Below are positions 37,760 to 52,159 of a DNA stretch of 64,000 nt, piece by piece. Source of the DNA: Isoetes taiwanensis (lineage: Eukaryota > Streptophyta > Lycopodiopsida > Isoetales > Isoetaceae); NCBI GenBank assembly GCA_021234155.1, contig JAJEKV010000042.1, positions 1,795,257 through 1,859,256 of the forward strand, in the 5' to 3' direction. The position numbers and the translations under genes are program-made. The notes below the pieces were generated by a model that saw only the letters and a list, made by a program, of their open reading frames with translations, did not search any database and was not told where the DNA came from. The first letter of the stretch is position 1; each line of letters starts with the position of its first letter.

Positions 37760-38400
37760 ATATGGTGTTGTATCGAAATGTAGTCTCATCGAAATGTAGT
37801 CTCATGGACTACAATGTTGGTTGCATATGTCCACTATGGATGCTTGGTAGGGGCACACGTATTGTTTGATGAAATGCCTCAGAAGGATGCTGTTTCTGTT
37901 TCGTGGAGTACCATTGCATATGCCAGGAATGGGTCCTACACCAAGCTCTACAATTATTGGAACAAATGATCTTGATTGGCCTTGCTCCTGAATGTAATGC
38001 AGAAGCCATAGTTCAAGTTAAGAAGGTACATGAGTTTATTAAGAAGGACAATTTAAATCTAGATGTTGAACTGGGGAACAGTCTCACAACGTTGTATGGT
38101 AAGGGTGGACAAATTCAAAGTGCAGAGTTGCTATTTTACAAAATGGATATACGAGATGTGGTTTTATGGACTGCCTTGATTCAAGCATACAAACTTTGTG
38201 GTTATTATGATGCGGCCTTTCAGCATTTTCAACAAATGCAACTTACAGGCCCGCAACCAAATACGATAACGTACATGACTGTAATGGATGTGTGTACTTG
38301 GTTGGGATCCTTAGCTCAAGATAAATGGATCCACAACATGATGCACGTAAGTTGTGCATTAGTTATGAACTTCGGATTGACATGGCATGCGAGCAATTAA
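37760..38400 (+). pseudogene. PLS-type pentatricopeptide repeat protein fragment
   Basis: PPR proteins bind organelle RNA and direct editing, splicing or cleavage in plastids and mitochondria. Here RNVVS and WTTMLVAYVHYGCLVGAHVL, then FDEMPQKDAVS, form a PPR block. ALQLLEQMILIGLAPE, VHEFIKKDNLNLDVELGNSL, YGKGGQIQSAELLFYKM, RDVVLWTALIQAYKLCG and HFQQMQLTGPQPNTITYM continue the P-L-S pattern over about four motifs. A 16-base tandem duplication (37772-37787 and 37788-37803) shifts the frame and a one-base loss near 37937 shifts it back. The intact 165-codon part is 37903-38400, but it reads into unrelated sequence after about 38345. No organelle targeting peptide and no E or DYW domain is present. 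It is a truncated pseudogene lying between the two 0.63-kb direct repeats. Confidence 0.85.
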
Positions 38401-38696
38401 ATCTATACATATGCAAAGATTCTGGAATGGTGGAAGGACGGATTATTGGTGGTCGAAGTTTCTATTGGGTATGTTTTCTATTTGTTGAGTGTTCTTATAG
38501 ATTCTTTTTCCTTTCAGAGATGGTTATTTTTCTTATGTTTTCTGGCAACTTTGCCGCTGAGCTAATAGTAGTTACACTAATTAAAGATGACTTGAACCTT
38601 TGTAATTTGTGCTCTATCTTTCTCTCGTCGCCAAATGTTAAGCCATGTCCTTCAGGCCATTGCATGTCCAGACCATTCCCCTTCGGATGTTGTATT
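38401..38696. other. Spacer between PPR fragment and right direct repeat
   Basis: Frames of 122 and 153 codons overlap here on opposite strands and extend into the direct repeat; neither has a recognisable motif. I regard them as chance. Confidence 0.4.
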
Positions 38697-39327
38697 TTCA
38701 TAAGCATGGGCCAGTTTGGGATAGTTCTAATTACGGCCATCTTTACCCGGTTAAACAATGCTAGGTATTTTTGTGAATATGTGTGATCGGTTCCTGATAA
38801 ATAGTCAAGCAGACGTACTTTGGATGCTTTTAAGATTTTTAAATTTGTTTTATGCCTAGCCACAAAGATGCATGTTTTTCCTTTAGGTTGACATATGTGT
38901 ATTCAAGGGATTGTCTTAACTGTTACCTATACAAAAGATCCCGCTCCTCATGCTGTTATGATGGATGCAAAAAGATTCTTTATTGTTCGTAGGCTTAGCA
39001 TTGGTTTTGGAAGTGATTCTGGGAACATCTCATCTTCACTTCAAGAAAGGCTTGCTCTGTTAGAAGGGAGGGTCAATTAGCTGGCTGCAAAATTAAAGGA
39101 GACTAGAGAAATAATTCAGGTTGCCAATCCTTCAAAAGATATTCTTTCTGACATTCAGATGAAACTTTCTAGCATTGAGAAATTCATGTGCACAAAACTA
39201 GGTGAGTCTGTATCCAGCCTGATAATTAACCAAGGACTAGTTAATGGAGAGCATGCTTTTAACCGAGGATTAAACAATGCTAAAAAGCAATGCAAAGACA
39301 AGCAGCGAAATGAATTACCGGGTTATT
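38697..39327 (+). repeat. 0.63-kb direct repeat, right copy
   Basis: Partner of 36703-37327. Similarity starts sharply at TTCATAAGCATGGGCCAG and ends at GGTTATT in both copies. The coiled-coil frame here starts near ATG 38959 and has an indel soon after it, a stop at about 39077, but an intact GCCAATCC junction where the left copy has an extra A. No short target duplication flanks the pair that I can see. Confidence 0.8.
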
Positions 39328-39329
39328 GA

Positions 39330-40730
39330 CAATTGTTTAATGCCAAAGCGTTTCATGTGAAATATGACAAATGAGAATGTTTCAATAATGGTTGAAGAAA
39401 CCGAGACCTCTTTTAGGGAGGATGCCGCCATTTGTAACACTTGGAGCAAACAATCCGTTGCATCATAAACATGTATTGTCTTTGCAGGAGAGAAGACACA
39501 ATATAAAGGTCCCGATGGACTCTTTGCTAATGTATGGCAAGGCTGTTTGATCGGGAATGGCCGCAGTGGATGTTCAACCAAGTATGTTGTCATTTATGCG
39601 AGGAAGTGCCCTTGATCCGCTACGTTCTTGGAACTTTTATGATAAATCTATAGCCGCTTACCATTGAGTCTCGACCATGGCCTGCTACACCAACTAGCCT
39701 AGAAGGCACATTGTCCTCGAAAGATAGATCATCTCTGTTGGAATGCCTTGCGGCGGTTTGTTGAGTAGTAATGCCTTATGGCGGTTTGTCGAGTCAATGT
39801 CATCGGTGGGTCAGCAAGGAGAGGTAGTCTTTGGTGATTGCCCTCTCTGGTGGTATAGCATGTGGTCCACTTTTGGCATCTGGGGCAGTGGTCTCAAAGT
39901 TATCTCTTTATATGATATAACAGCAGTGACGCAAATGGATTTCAGTTCTCCACTGCAATGGAGAAATGAAGGAAAGCTAGTTGTTGGAGAAGAGGAGGCG
40001 ACAAGCATGAGTCTCTTACCAACATGAGTCTATTGCTTGCAGGATTAGAGGCCTGGATGAAGAGATGTTGAGGCACATAACTGGCACAAATTAGTCTCTT
40101 TAATAAGCCTAGAACAAACTCATTGGAATTTATTGGTTGTATTAGCTTTGTGTTGGCTTTGCATATTTGATGTCAGTCATATTTCTGCCACTGGGAAGGG
40201 GAAAAACGTCTTTAGGAAATTATCTCAGAATCCTGCCATACAGTTTGTTGTTACTAAGATCCAAAGTTGATAGTCCAGTCGACTTACTAATATTCTTTGA
40301 TATAGTGCCACACAGATGACAACTGTTGATATGGAAAGGCCTATTGACTATTATGGAACTACTCCCTAGCCGTCATATTAATAATAGGATCTATTCTCTG
40401 GAATTTTAGCGATTTATTAAAAATTTCTTTATCACATCGATAGGTATGCTTATTGAGTTTCGAGTCCATTGCATGTCTACCATGAACTTGAAAATCTAGA
40501 TATTACACTCCCTTTCAGTTCCACTGGACTTATAGTTGGACGATCACAGGCTTCCATATGCACATTGACCTTGCCACTTAAGAGATTGCGTAAGTTCTCC
40601 TTCAGATGGTAACTATTTTCTTAAGATTGCCTTATACATCGATACGATATTTATGCATTTCTACGTCCAATATTGCATAAAACTAAAGCAACATGTTAAT
40701 AATTTATCGGTTAAGACACCACAAATTTAT
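39330..40730. other. No recognisable gene
   Basis: A short local duplication of AATGCCTTRYGGCGGTTTGT occurs at about 39742-39790. Frames of 92 and 94 codons have no motif. Confidence 0.45.
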
Positions 40731-40734
40731 TAGT

Positions 40735-42190
40735 TGAATAGGCGTGCTTAGAACTCCACAATGCTTTGGACCTTAGATGCTTTAATTTACTGAACATCAT
40801 GCCTGAAAGACACATGCTGAAATCATGCAGAAACACACAACATAACCTAAAATGTTATGCAAGTTGGCTAACATCCATTAAGTCACCATGAATAAGCACC
40901 TCAACTAGTGTGAACTAGTGTGGTCAATTAGTGTGAATAAACACCTCGAACATGTTTGCCAATACACACTCAAGAGGTGGCACTAGGATGGTGCCACCTA
41001 CCATGTTGTGTGTTTGCATGTGCAGTGGGCGCACATGTGAAGACTTGTTGTTTCGTTACCCTTTGAATGAGTCACAAGCATATTGACTGCTACTAGCAAT
41101 GGAAAACTAAGCTAAGCACTTCACTTCAAAACTAACGAGGAAAAATGATAACCACGTTGGAATTGAACTTTTGTTGCAAGTGATTTCAATAATATATCAC
41201 TATTGTTTCCTGGGTCTTGATTTTAGTGGCAATGCAAAGTCGCAACCACTATTGTCTTTTGGGTTTCGGATTCAATTGCAACACTTGAATTGTAAATGCG
41301 CAACACTTGAATTTGTTTAAATATGACCATGTAAGAAAACATGGCCTTTGTGCAGTATTAGACGTTGTGGAACTACTTGGTAGGTTGCATGGATGTTGTT
41401 ATCATGTATTTTCTCGACATCATGCATCAAATGCTATTTTTTACTTTGGCTTCTTCGGCTATAGCTCGACTCTTCCCGTTTAATTCAAATTTTAGCTTGC
41501 CTTTTCAATTTAACCTTGCTGAATGGAGTGACTTTTACTTCTATCTTGCTAAAATATTTGTACAAATGTTTTTCATGCACGCTACTACTTTTAAAAGAAG
41601 CTCAAATTGATGTTGAATTGATTGATGTAGAATTAAGAAACAATCCATCATGCTTAGGCGTCTCTTCTTCCTTTTTTTTTATTGGAATGGGAAGGAGCTA
41701 ATAATATTATAGTTTTGCTTGAACATGATATTCACATCATAAAGTAAGGATAGCTTAAAAGTTGCACAGTAATTTCTTGATATTGGGTACTTGGGGATTG
41801 TCAATGGATATATTTAATTTGGTAGGCATTCAAAACACATATAAAACTACAACTGTTGGGAGAGAGAAAGTGGAATTGTATACGTGACCATCCAAAAAAA
41901 TATATCTATGCATAAATGTGAGGGAAAGGTACATATTATTCGCATTTTTAATAGTAAAGAGGAGAAAACCAAATAAGAAGGTTTTGTGCTTTCATATATA
42001 GGGACATTATCTTTGATCAATTTGAGGATGAATTCGCGTTTTTCTTTGAAATTATTATGCGAAGATCGTTCTCCTATAATCATTGATTGTACAACTACTC
42101 ATAGTACAACTACTGGAGAAACAATAACGAGGTTAATAAAGTCTTTGCTGACTGTTGACTTTGCAAAATTCCTTTGTAGTACACCTCTTA
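40735..42190 (+). repeat. Diverged tandem repeat, copy A
   Basis: Landmarks shared in order with 43145-44690 are TTAGAACTCCACAATG, GATGCTTTAATTTA, ATGTTATGCAARYTTGG-like sequence, CACCTCAACTAG, GTTGTTTCGTTACCCTTT, TTTGAGGATGAATTCGC, TTGATTGTACAA and a final TAATAAAG-TTTGCAAAA-TAGTACAAAA module. The best explanation is two copies of one mobile element or a tandem duplication, now separated by (AT)n and unrelated DNA. Frames at 41365-41610 and 41986-42207 have no motif. Confidence 0.7.
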
Positions 42191-42215
42191 CGGTAAACCC
42201 CTCATAGTACAAAAA

Positions 42216-42324
<109 letters not shown>

Positions 42325-43140
42325 TATAAATATATATCATTGCACCAACATTTTATGTCACATTTAGTTGGTCATGGAACTGGATTGAAAAAATGTTGAG
42401 GCAATAGTCACGAGACACTAAATTAGTTTTTTTAATAAAATTGAGATGAAAAACTCATTGGCTCTAATCATGCCCCTTTATCTTTTGGAAGGTGGCTTTT
42501 TATATCATATGTGACCATTTTATGGCCTTGGTTCAAAGGATAGCTTTTCTAGAACTCATCTAGTCACATCTTTGTCTAAAACATACATGGTTTGTTCTTA
42601 AGACCTCAAAGTTAATATGGGTTCTACCTTTGATAATATTCTTAATTTTATTTTGTGGCCTAAAATTTGGATGACAACATCCCATATGGTGGGTCCTATT
42701 GTATACTATTTTGGAACTCTTTGCCAACTTTATTACACTAAAGGATCTTCCATAAAATAAAATAAAATAAAGATATTTGCTTTAATACTATAATCATTCC
42801 CCTCTACCTTTGAAAGGAGATATTTAGAGTCACATTTGACCATTGTCTACCTTTTGGTGGACAAATTGGCATATTCTTCTTGTTCCTTTAGGTTCCATCC
42901 ACTTCTAAAGTGTTTAAAATATAATAAGCACCCTTCCATATGCTTTACATAAGGGTTTCTACCTTTAAATATGTTTTGTACCCCTATTCTTGTTTTTGAT
43001 GCCAACATATTTTATCTGACATTTTGGGACTTAGACTCAATAATATTTATGCATCATAAGAAAATTAAAATGGTGACTACCCAAAGAGCATTAATAATTT
43101 ATTGTTTCCCAAAAATATTTCCCATGAAATTTACGTACTA
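42325..43140. other. AT-rich spacer between repeat copies
   Basis: No frame of interest. A short AAAATAAAAT run occurs at about 42754. Phrases such as CCACTTCTAAAGTG suggest further diverged repeat sequence, but no partner was identified. Confidence 0.45.
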
Positions 43141-43144
43141 GATT

Positions 43145-44690
43145 TTGAATAGGGTTTTAGAACTCCACAATGGTTCAGCCCAAAGTAATTGGGATGCTTT
43201 AATTTATAAACATCATGAGGACTAGGCAAAGGAAAGAAAATACACAAGGTATGCACACTTCTTTTTCCTCTAAAATTTTATGCAAACTTGGCTTAAACAT
43301 AGAAGCTTCTTGGTAAGCTCTTAATTTTTTGAAGAAATGGCACCTCAACTAGGGTGTGAACTCCCTCCTGGAGCTAAGAACAAATAAGAAGAACATTTTT
43401 GGGGTAAAGCAGGTGCAGGATGATGGTAGAACCAAAATTTTGATGCAAGCAATGTCATACGCCCCGCTGTGTTGCTAGTTGTTTCGTTACCCTTTCGATG
43501 CTGTAAATGGGCAAATTCCTACTAGTTTATGATAATCTAAGACAAATTCACTTCAAATCAAATCTAACTAACGGAAAAATGATCCTAGATGAGAGTTGAA
43601 CTTTTGTCTACATTCTTAGATTTATGATGAGGTTTCTAAGCCATTTGTTTCACATTTTTTAAATCTAAAGTTGCATCCAACTCTGGTAGCCTCTAAAATA
43701 GATGTCTTTGAAAATGTTTTGTCGTTCTTGCATGTAATGCATTTCTTAAACATTAACTCTTGAATCTTTGAAATGTTTACATGATGAAAATGATTTAATA
43801 GGATGCTTCCATATGTTTTAGTACATTTGATCATGCATAATGATCTACTAAAAATGAAAAACATTTATGGAAATAGTTTTATATTTATTTCTTTATTCAA
43901 TCTTTCTTTACACTAAAAGGAAAAGGATAAATGGATGTTTTTTTCATGTATAATCTAACATCTTGCATCAAATGCTAACTTTTGAATGGTTGGATTACAG
44001 GTAACATATCTAACCACCTTTTGTGGATGTTGAATTTAGTAAACTTTTTGAATTTAACCTTTTTACACTATAATCATGTTGACTTTTAGTTCAATGCTTT
44101 TTAAAAAATTACCAATATGATATATTTTGGTTTTTTTTAAAACTTCTATAGGATTTACATCGACCTTGATGCGCACATAAAACATGCAAGACATGCATGT
44201 TTTTCTTGATTTTTGGTATTTTGTTGGATAGATGAATTTAATTTGGAAAAAGATCTACCATTTTGTGGCCGTTCTTAACTTGGGAATATAGAAAGTGGAA
44301 TTTGATCTGAGGAATCCAATGGAACTTGACATAATAGGATACGAGGAAGGATAAAATGGAGCAAAACCTTGGGGTTTATCTTTGCTAAAAGCTTTTGCAA
44401 TAATTTCAATGTGATATTTTGCCATCATTAAGTGTCTTGACTCAAAGTTTTTAAGAAAAGGTTTTGAATCACATAAATAGGGACAATAGTACTTTTGGCC
44501 CTATTTGAGGATGAATTCGCTTTTGGACCCAATAATGGGCAAAATCGTTTTAATGCACATCTTTGATTGTACAATTGATGGTTATAATTTATTGTTTAAG
44601 CAATTGCCCCTTAATAAAGATGTCAGTGGTTTGCAAAAGTGTGTCAGTACCGGCTTTCTTGACTGACAACTAAATCATAGTACAAAATGA
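43145..44690 (+). repeat. Diverged tandem repeat, copy B
   Basis: Partner of 40735-42190, slightly longer. Its end module (44608-44690) is the worst preserved of the three. It is followed by (TA)-rich sequence at 44704-44760, as copy A is followed by the (AT)n tract. Confidence 0.65.
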
Positions 44691-44811
44691 CATTAAAATG
44701 CCCAATAATATATATATTTTATTATATATATTATATTATATACCTATATATATATATGTTTAGTTATGTGATAACTTTCTTCATATATATGAGAGGAGCT
44801 TATATATGTTT

Positions 44812-45715
44812 AATGGAGTCCTTGAAGTGTTATCTATTAGATCCGAATAATAAGTCTAAGTTTTGTTGAATATGTCATAATATCTACGATGTACATGGAT
44901 TACAATTTTCGGTGTAACTTTTGTAACAACGGGTTTACTGACTATGGGAAAATTTCATTTCCCTGTAACTTTTCTAACAGCATGGATAATTTCATTCGGG
45001 ATAATTTCATTCCTCTGTAACTTTTCTAACAGCAGGTTTAAGAGGCGGCTTACTCTAGGCGCCACCCTTTTCTAACAGCAGGTTTAAGAATTTTGCTTAC
45101 TCTAGGCGATGAGCGATGATGGCAGTCTACAATGGCATGTGGGTTCGGCCGGGCTTGCTTTCGGGGGGAGGGAGGGCGAAATCTTTGTGATGTATTTAGA
45201 AACCGTGATACCAACTAATAGTTTCTCTATGTTAGATTTAGAGAGATGTTTTGACAATGCAATTTCTCCAATCACTAGAATCCTTCTAGCCTCTGTTGTA
45301 GATGGGGTAGTAGATTCGTTTGAGAATTTCATGGATATCGTCTCTTCTGTTGCTGAAAATGAAGAAGTGTGCCAACATGCTAATCAAATACAGTGTCTGA
45401 TTTATCCATTCCAATCATTTAAGTAGGCTCATGGGCTTCAGAAACAGACGTGTGGGCCTCACAAAATGATCTAAGGTCTCTGGAGAGAGCACAACAGTTG
45501 AAAAGATATTTATATATTTATATATGTAGAAATTTTCATATTTTTTTATTTTTACAAATTTTCTCTTTTTCTAGACTTTCTACCATTCTCGAAAACTTGC
45601 GTCATGGCTTCGAATATCCGTGTGACGTGACAAATTATTCGAGAAATGGATTTGCCACATGGAGCGAGTTGAGGGATGCAGCAAGGAGTTGGATGTCGTG
45701 TTCAAATCTAAAAAT
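44812..45715 (+). repeat. Dispersed repeat module, longer copy of 2625-3310
   Basis: Aligns in order with 2625-3310 but keeps about 150 more bases in the middle, where it holds an open frame. CTTTTCTAACAGCAGGTTTAAG is present twice close together (about 45020-45041 and 45068-45089), a local duplication absent from the other copy. Confidence 0.65.
45109..45426 (+). CDS. Hypothetical 105-codon frame in dispersed repeat
   Basis: I do not recognise this product with confidence. It begins MSDDGSLQWHVGSAGLAFGG and then has a leucine- and valine-rich helical part, including FENFMDIVSSVAENEEVCQ. Such a helix followed by a short polar turn and a cysteine loosely recalls the four-helix N-terminal domains of some plant immune and kinase proteins. 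The resemblance is too general to name it. The frame ends just inside the conserved part of the repeat, and the copy at 2.6-3.3 kb lacks it. It may be a captured exon or the relic of an element-encoded protein. Confidence 0.25.
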   Translation: MSDDGSLQWHVGSAGLAFGGREGEIFVMYLETVIPTNSFSMLDLERCFDNAISPITRILLASVVDGVVDSFENFMDIVSSVAENEEVCQHANQIQCLIYPFQSFK

Positions 45716-45734
45716 CTCAGACACGCTAGACTTA

Positions 45735-45970
45735 ATCCACTTTTTACATATGAATATGACATATGAGATATGACATTTATGGCATATGTCTTATATGCCA
45801 TGTAGTATATATATGCCATAAGATTATGTTATATGTCGTCTAGATGACGTATGTCTCATATCTCATGTAGTATATTTGATGACATATATGACATATGTCT
45901 CATATGCCATAAGATTATGATATATGTCATATATGACATATGTTCCATAATATATATGATGCATGACATT
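45735..45970. repeat. Palindromic ATGACATATG-type array
   Basis: Words ACATATGAGATATGACAT, ATGGCATATGTC, TATGCCATAAGATTATG and ATATGTCATATATGACATAT recur on both strands over about 230 bases. CATAAGATTATG occurs twice. The array can form many alternative hairpins. Confidence 0.8.
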
Positions 45971-45974
45971 TCTT

Positions 45975-46500
45975 TGCAGTAGCATGAGATAGATTTGGAT
46001 GAGACATTTTCATTAGTGTAAAAATTGACTTCAATTTAGCTCTTGTAACCCTTGATTTCTTAAATAGGTTTCTTGATGAAGAGATCTACATGAGATAACC
46101 AAAGGGATTTGATCAACAATAGTTGGTTTGCAAGGGTAGTCTATGTTGATGGCTTGATAATATTGGCTTCCTAAATTATCCATCGGTCAATCAGCAATAT
46201 AGGGGCGGCCACATACATGTCTATCTTTGCTTTCGAGGGGAACTCTCTCCTATATGTGTAGTGTATAATAAATGAACAAATGAGGATTTTGTACGCAAAT
46301 CTGTCTGATAAGAAAACCTACAGAAGCAGACGCACCTGAGTGTTTGGCCTCATCCAAATACATTTGAAGTCATCTGGTTTAACTAGAAGCCTGGGACATC
46401 TCTTTCTCATTCCGACTCTTCGACCTGACCATTACCATTTTTGGTGTTATATGATAGAGCAAAGAAACTGAAAGCAAAGAAACAAACTGGAGATTACCTT
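45975..46500. other. No recognisable gene
   Basis: Mixed sequence between the palindromic array and the plastid insertion. No frame of note. Confidence 0.45.
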
Positions 46501-46503
46501 TAA

Positions 46504-46733
46504 TGATTCAGGGGTGGCTGCTTCTAGGCAAACCTCCTGGCTGTCTTTGCATTCCCACCTCCTTTACCACTGAACTGTCATTTAGGGGCCTTAGCTAGTG
46601 GTCTTGGTTGTTCCCCTCTCAATGATGGAGCTTATCCCCCACCTCTCACTGGCTGACCCTTACTCCATTTGATGGGGGTCATACCTAGTATTCGGAGTTT
46701 GCCTCAATTTGGTACCGCTCTCGCAGTCCGCAG
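46504..46733 (-). pseudogene. rrn23: Plastid 23S rRNA fragment in nuclear DNA
   Basis: The minus strand reads as a central piece of chloroplast 23S rRNA: GAGGCAAACTCCGAATACTA, then AGCTAAGGCCCCTAAATGAC, CAGTGGTAAAGGAGGTGGGA, then AAAGACAGCCAGGAGGTTTG and CCTAGAAGCAGCCACCC. These are invariant bacterial-type large-subunit rRNA words. There are several point differences from what I expect of plastid 23S (for example in GGTAAAGGAGGTGGGAATG), and only about 230 of roughly 2800 bases are present. It is a nuclear copy of plastid DNA, not a working gene. Confidence 0.85.
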
Positions 46734-46734
46734 A

Positions 46735-49370
<2,636 letters not shown>

Positions 49371-49374
49371 TTAG

Positions 49375-49940
49375 GACCCGAATACCTGATCCTCTCCACT
49401 CATGGTGGAGCTGATCATGCCCTTTCCCTAGACATCTCTACCTAAAAATGACAAGAAATGTGGGACTAGGGCCAAACATCTGGTCCCCTCCACTCATGGT
49501 GGAGCCAACCATGTCCTTGCCGTAGCCACCTCTACCTAAAGCTGACAATAAATGTGAACTAAGGCCCGAACAGCTGGTCCTCCCCACTCGTGGTGGAGTG
49601 GACCATGTCCTTGCCATAGAAACCTCTATCTAAGAATGATAAGAAAAGTGGATTTGGACCCGGATACCTGGTCCTCCCCACTCGAGGTGGAGTTGACCGT
49701 GCCATTAAGCAAGCCTCTACAATTTTATTTCAAACCTAAAAAATAACAAGAGGAAGTGGACTTGAATTCGGTATGTGGTCCTCTCCACTCTAGGTGGAGC
49801 CGATTGTGCCTTTGAACAAGCCATTCCTTAACCTAGAAAAAATATGTGATTGTAGTGAAAGTGGACTTCGAACCCGGGTACATGGTCCTCTTCACTCTAG
49901 GTGGAGCCAACCCGTGCCCTTGAACAAGCCACTCCATCAA
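49375..49940 (-). repeat. Tandem array of about six 95-107-bp units with tRNA-like promoter words
   Basis: Each unit contains (plus strand) GGTCCTCYCCACTCNNGGTGGAG, then CCATGYCCTTG, a CCTCTACCTAA part and AAGTGGACTTNGANCCCGG. Units begin near 49387, 49485, 49576, 49668, 49775 and 49882. Read on the minus strand, the best unit (49863-49915) has TTGGCTCCACC, similar to an RNA polymerase III A box (TRGCNNAGYNGG), and about 35 bases later GGTTCGAAGTCC, close to a B box (GGTTCGANNCC). The spacing is that of a tRNA. CTCCACTCTAGGTGGAG is itself a near-perfect hairpin. This may be a tRNA-derived SINE head that became tandem. Confidence 0.6.
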
Positions 49941-49944
49941 TTTT

Positions 49945-50455
49945 TTTAACCTACTTAAAACTATAAAAATAAAATGCAAGTACGATGAACTTACCAAAAG
50001 AAGGATGTGTGTAGACAAGATTCTACCGGGTCCAAATTGAAACAGAAAACTACAAAAGAAGTAATGAAGAGTTAGAAGAATAAGAACAAAGAAGAAAAAG
50101 ATCGAAGAAGAGTGCCCGGTGAAAATGACTCAGAAGAGTCCCCCTAAATGAACGCTTGTCATCTTGTTGTAATCAGACTGTAATCATCTATGAGTTTAGG
50201 GCGAGCAGGGACGGTGAACTAGCTTCCACAAAGGTATCAAGTTTTTGCATTTCTGTTGCTCTTTGTGTCAAACAGAATTTGTCTTTGCCTAAGGAGCAAT
50301 GAAGATCCCAGATGAGCGAAAAAGCCCGGCTCTGTACGTTTACTCTAACCCTCTCGGAAATGCAGCTTCCTTTAGCTGAATCCTGCAGTTTACTCTTGCC
50401 ATGAAGCTGGATCCTGCAGTTTATTCTTGCCAGGCCATTCTGGCCCAGAGGAAGA
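49945..50455. other. No recognisable gene
   Basis: Mixed sequence; CTGCAGTTTACTCTTGCCA and a near copy CTGCAGTTTATTCTTGCCA occur at about 50384-50435. No frame of note. Confidence 0.45.
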
Positions 50456-50459
50456 AATA

Positions 50460-50895
50460 GGAAATCAAGAAAGGCAAAACAATCGAAGGATAGAAGAAGA
50501 GAAGGGTGGGATAAAGAAGAGAAAGGGGGAAGAGAAGAGAAAAAAAGAGAAGCCGGAACGAAGAAATAAGAGAATAGAAGGAAAGAAATAAGAATAGAAT
50601 AGAGAAGAATAGAAGAGGAAAGAAATAAGAGAAGAAAGAGAATGCGGGAAAGAGAAGAAAGAATGAAGAAAAAAGGAAGAAATAAGAGAAGGAAGGGAAG
50701 GAAGAAATAAGGGAAGAGATGGGAAGGGAAAGAATGAGGAAGAATGAAGGAATGAGGAAGAAATGAAAGAACGAGAAGAATGAGGAAGGAAGAAATAAGG
50801 GAAGAGGGAAGGGAAGAATAGAAGCATGGATGAAAGAATGAGAAGAAGAAAAATAATGAAGAACAAAGAAGAAGAAGAAGGAAAGAGAGAAAAAA
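50460..50895 (+). repeat. Purine-rich GGAAGAA/GAAATAAG tract
   Basis: Almost entirely A and G on the plus strand with GAAGAAATAAGAGAAG-like variants. It produces a minus-strand frame of 133 codons of serine, phenylalanine and leucine (50465-50866), which is a low-complexity artefact. Confidence 0.95.
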
Positions 50896-50899
50896 ATTG

Positions 50900-51240
50900 A
50901 AATCTAACCTAAACTATTCAATCAAAAAACCCATTCAATCTAAAAACCATGATGTACTAACCTTAAAAAGAGTGCTTGCACGTTGATGAAGCTCATAGCG
51001 CCGAAAATTGCCCAAAATAGAGGAGAGAAGAAAGCCTAGAAGCGAACCCGGAAAAGCTGACCCTCGCATGCGACATGCATGCGATGTATTTTGTTATAGC
51101 GATGTCTGGCGCTTTTCAATTTTTGGGTGCCTTTTTTTATCTGATGGTCATGAAAGTTTGTCCCTAAGCTAATTTGGACATTCCTGAGGCATATATGCAG
51201 TTAAAATCAAATTCCGGATTTAGCTAGTCTTTTATTGTTA
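50900..51240. other. No recognisable gene
   Basis: Short spacer. CGCATGCGACATGCATGCG at about 51065 is a small palindromic cluster. Nothing else seen. Confidence 0.45.
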
Positions 51241-51259
51241 CTACTTACAAATGTAAACG

Positions 51260-52101
<842 letters not shown>

Positions 52102-52159
52102 GTGGCACATGTTTGAGCCAAGGGGCAATGCTTGAGCCTGGGTGGCATGTTTGCAACTT

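Noticed and set aside
42325-43140. Coding exons between repeat copies
   Set aside because: Some phrases looked exon-like, but no frame exceeds background and no splice pattern is consistent.
49863-49915. A functional tRNA gene
   Set aside because: Promoter-like words are present but I could not build an acceptor stem or a proper anticodon arm, so only a tRNA-like repeat is claimed.
50465-50866. 133-codon minus-strand frame
   Set aside because: It is a translation of a purine-rich simple tract; only serine, phenylalanine, leucine and similar residues occur.
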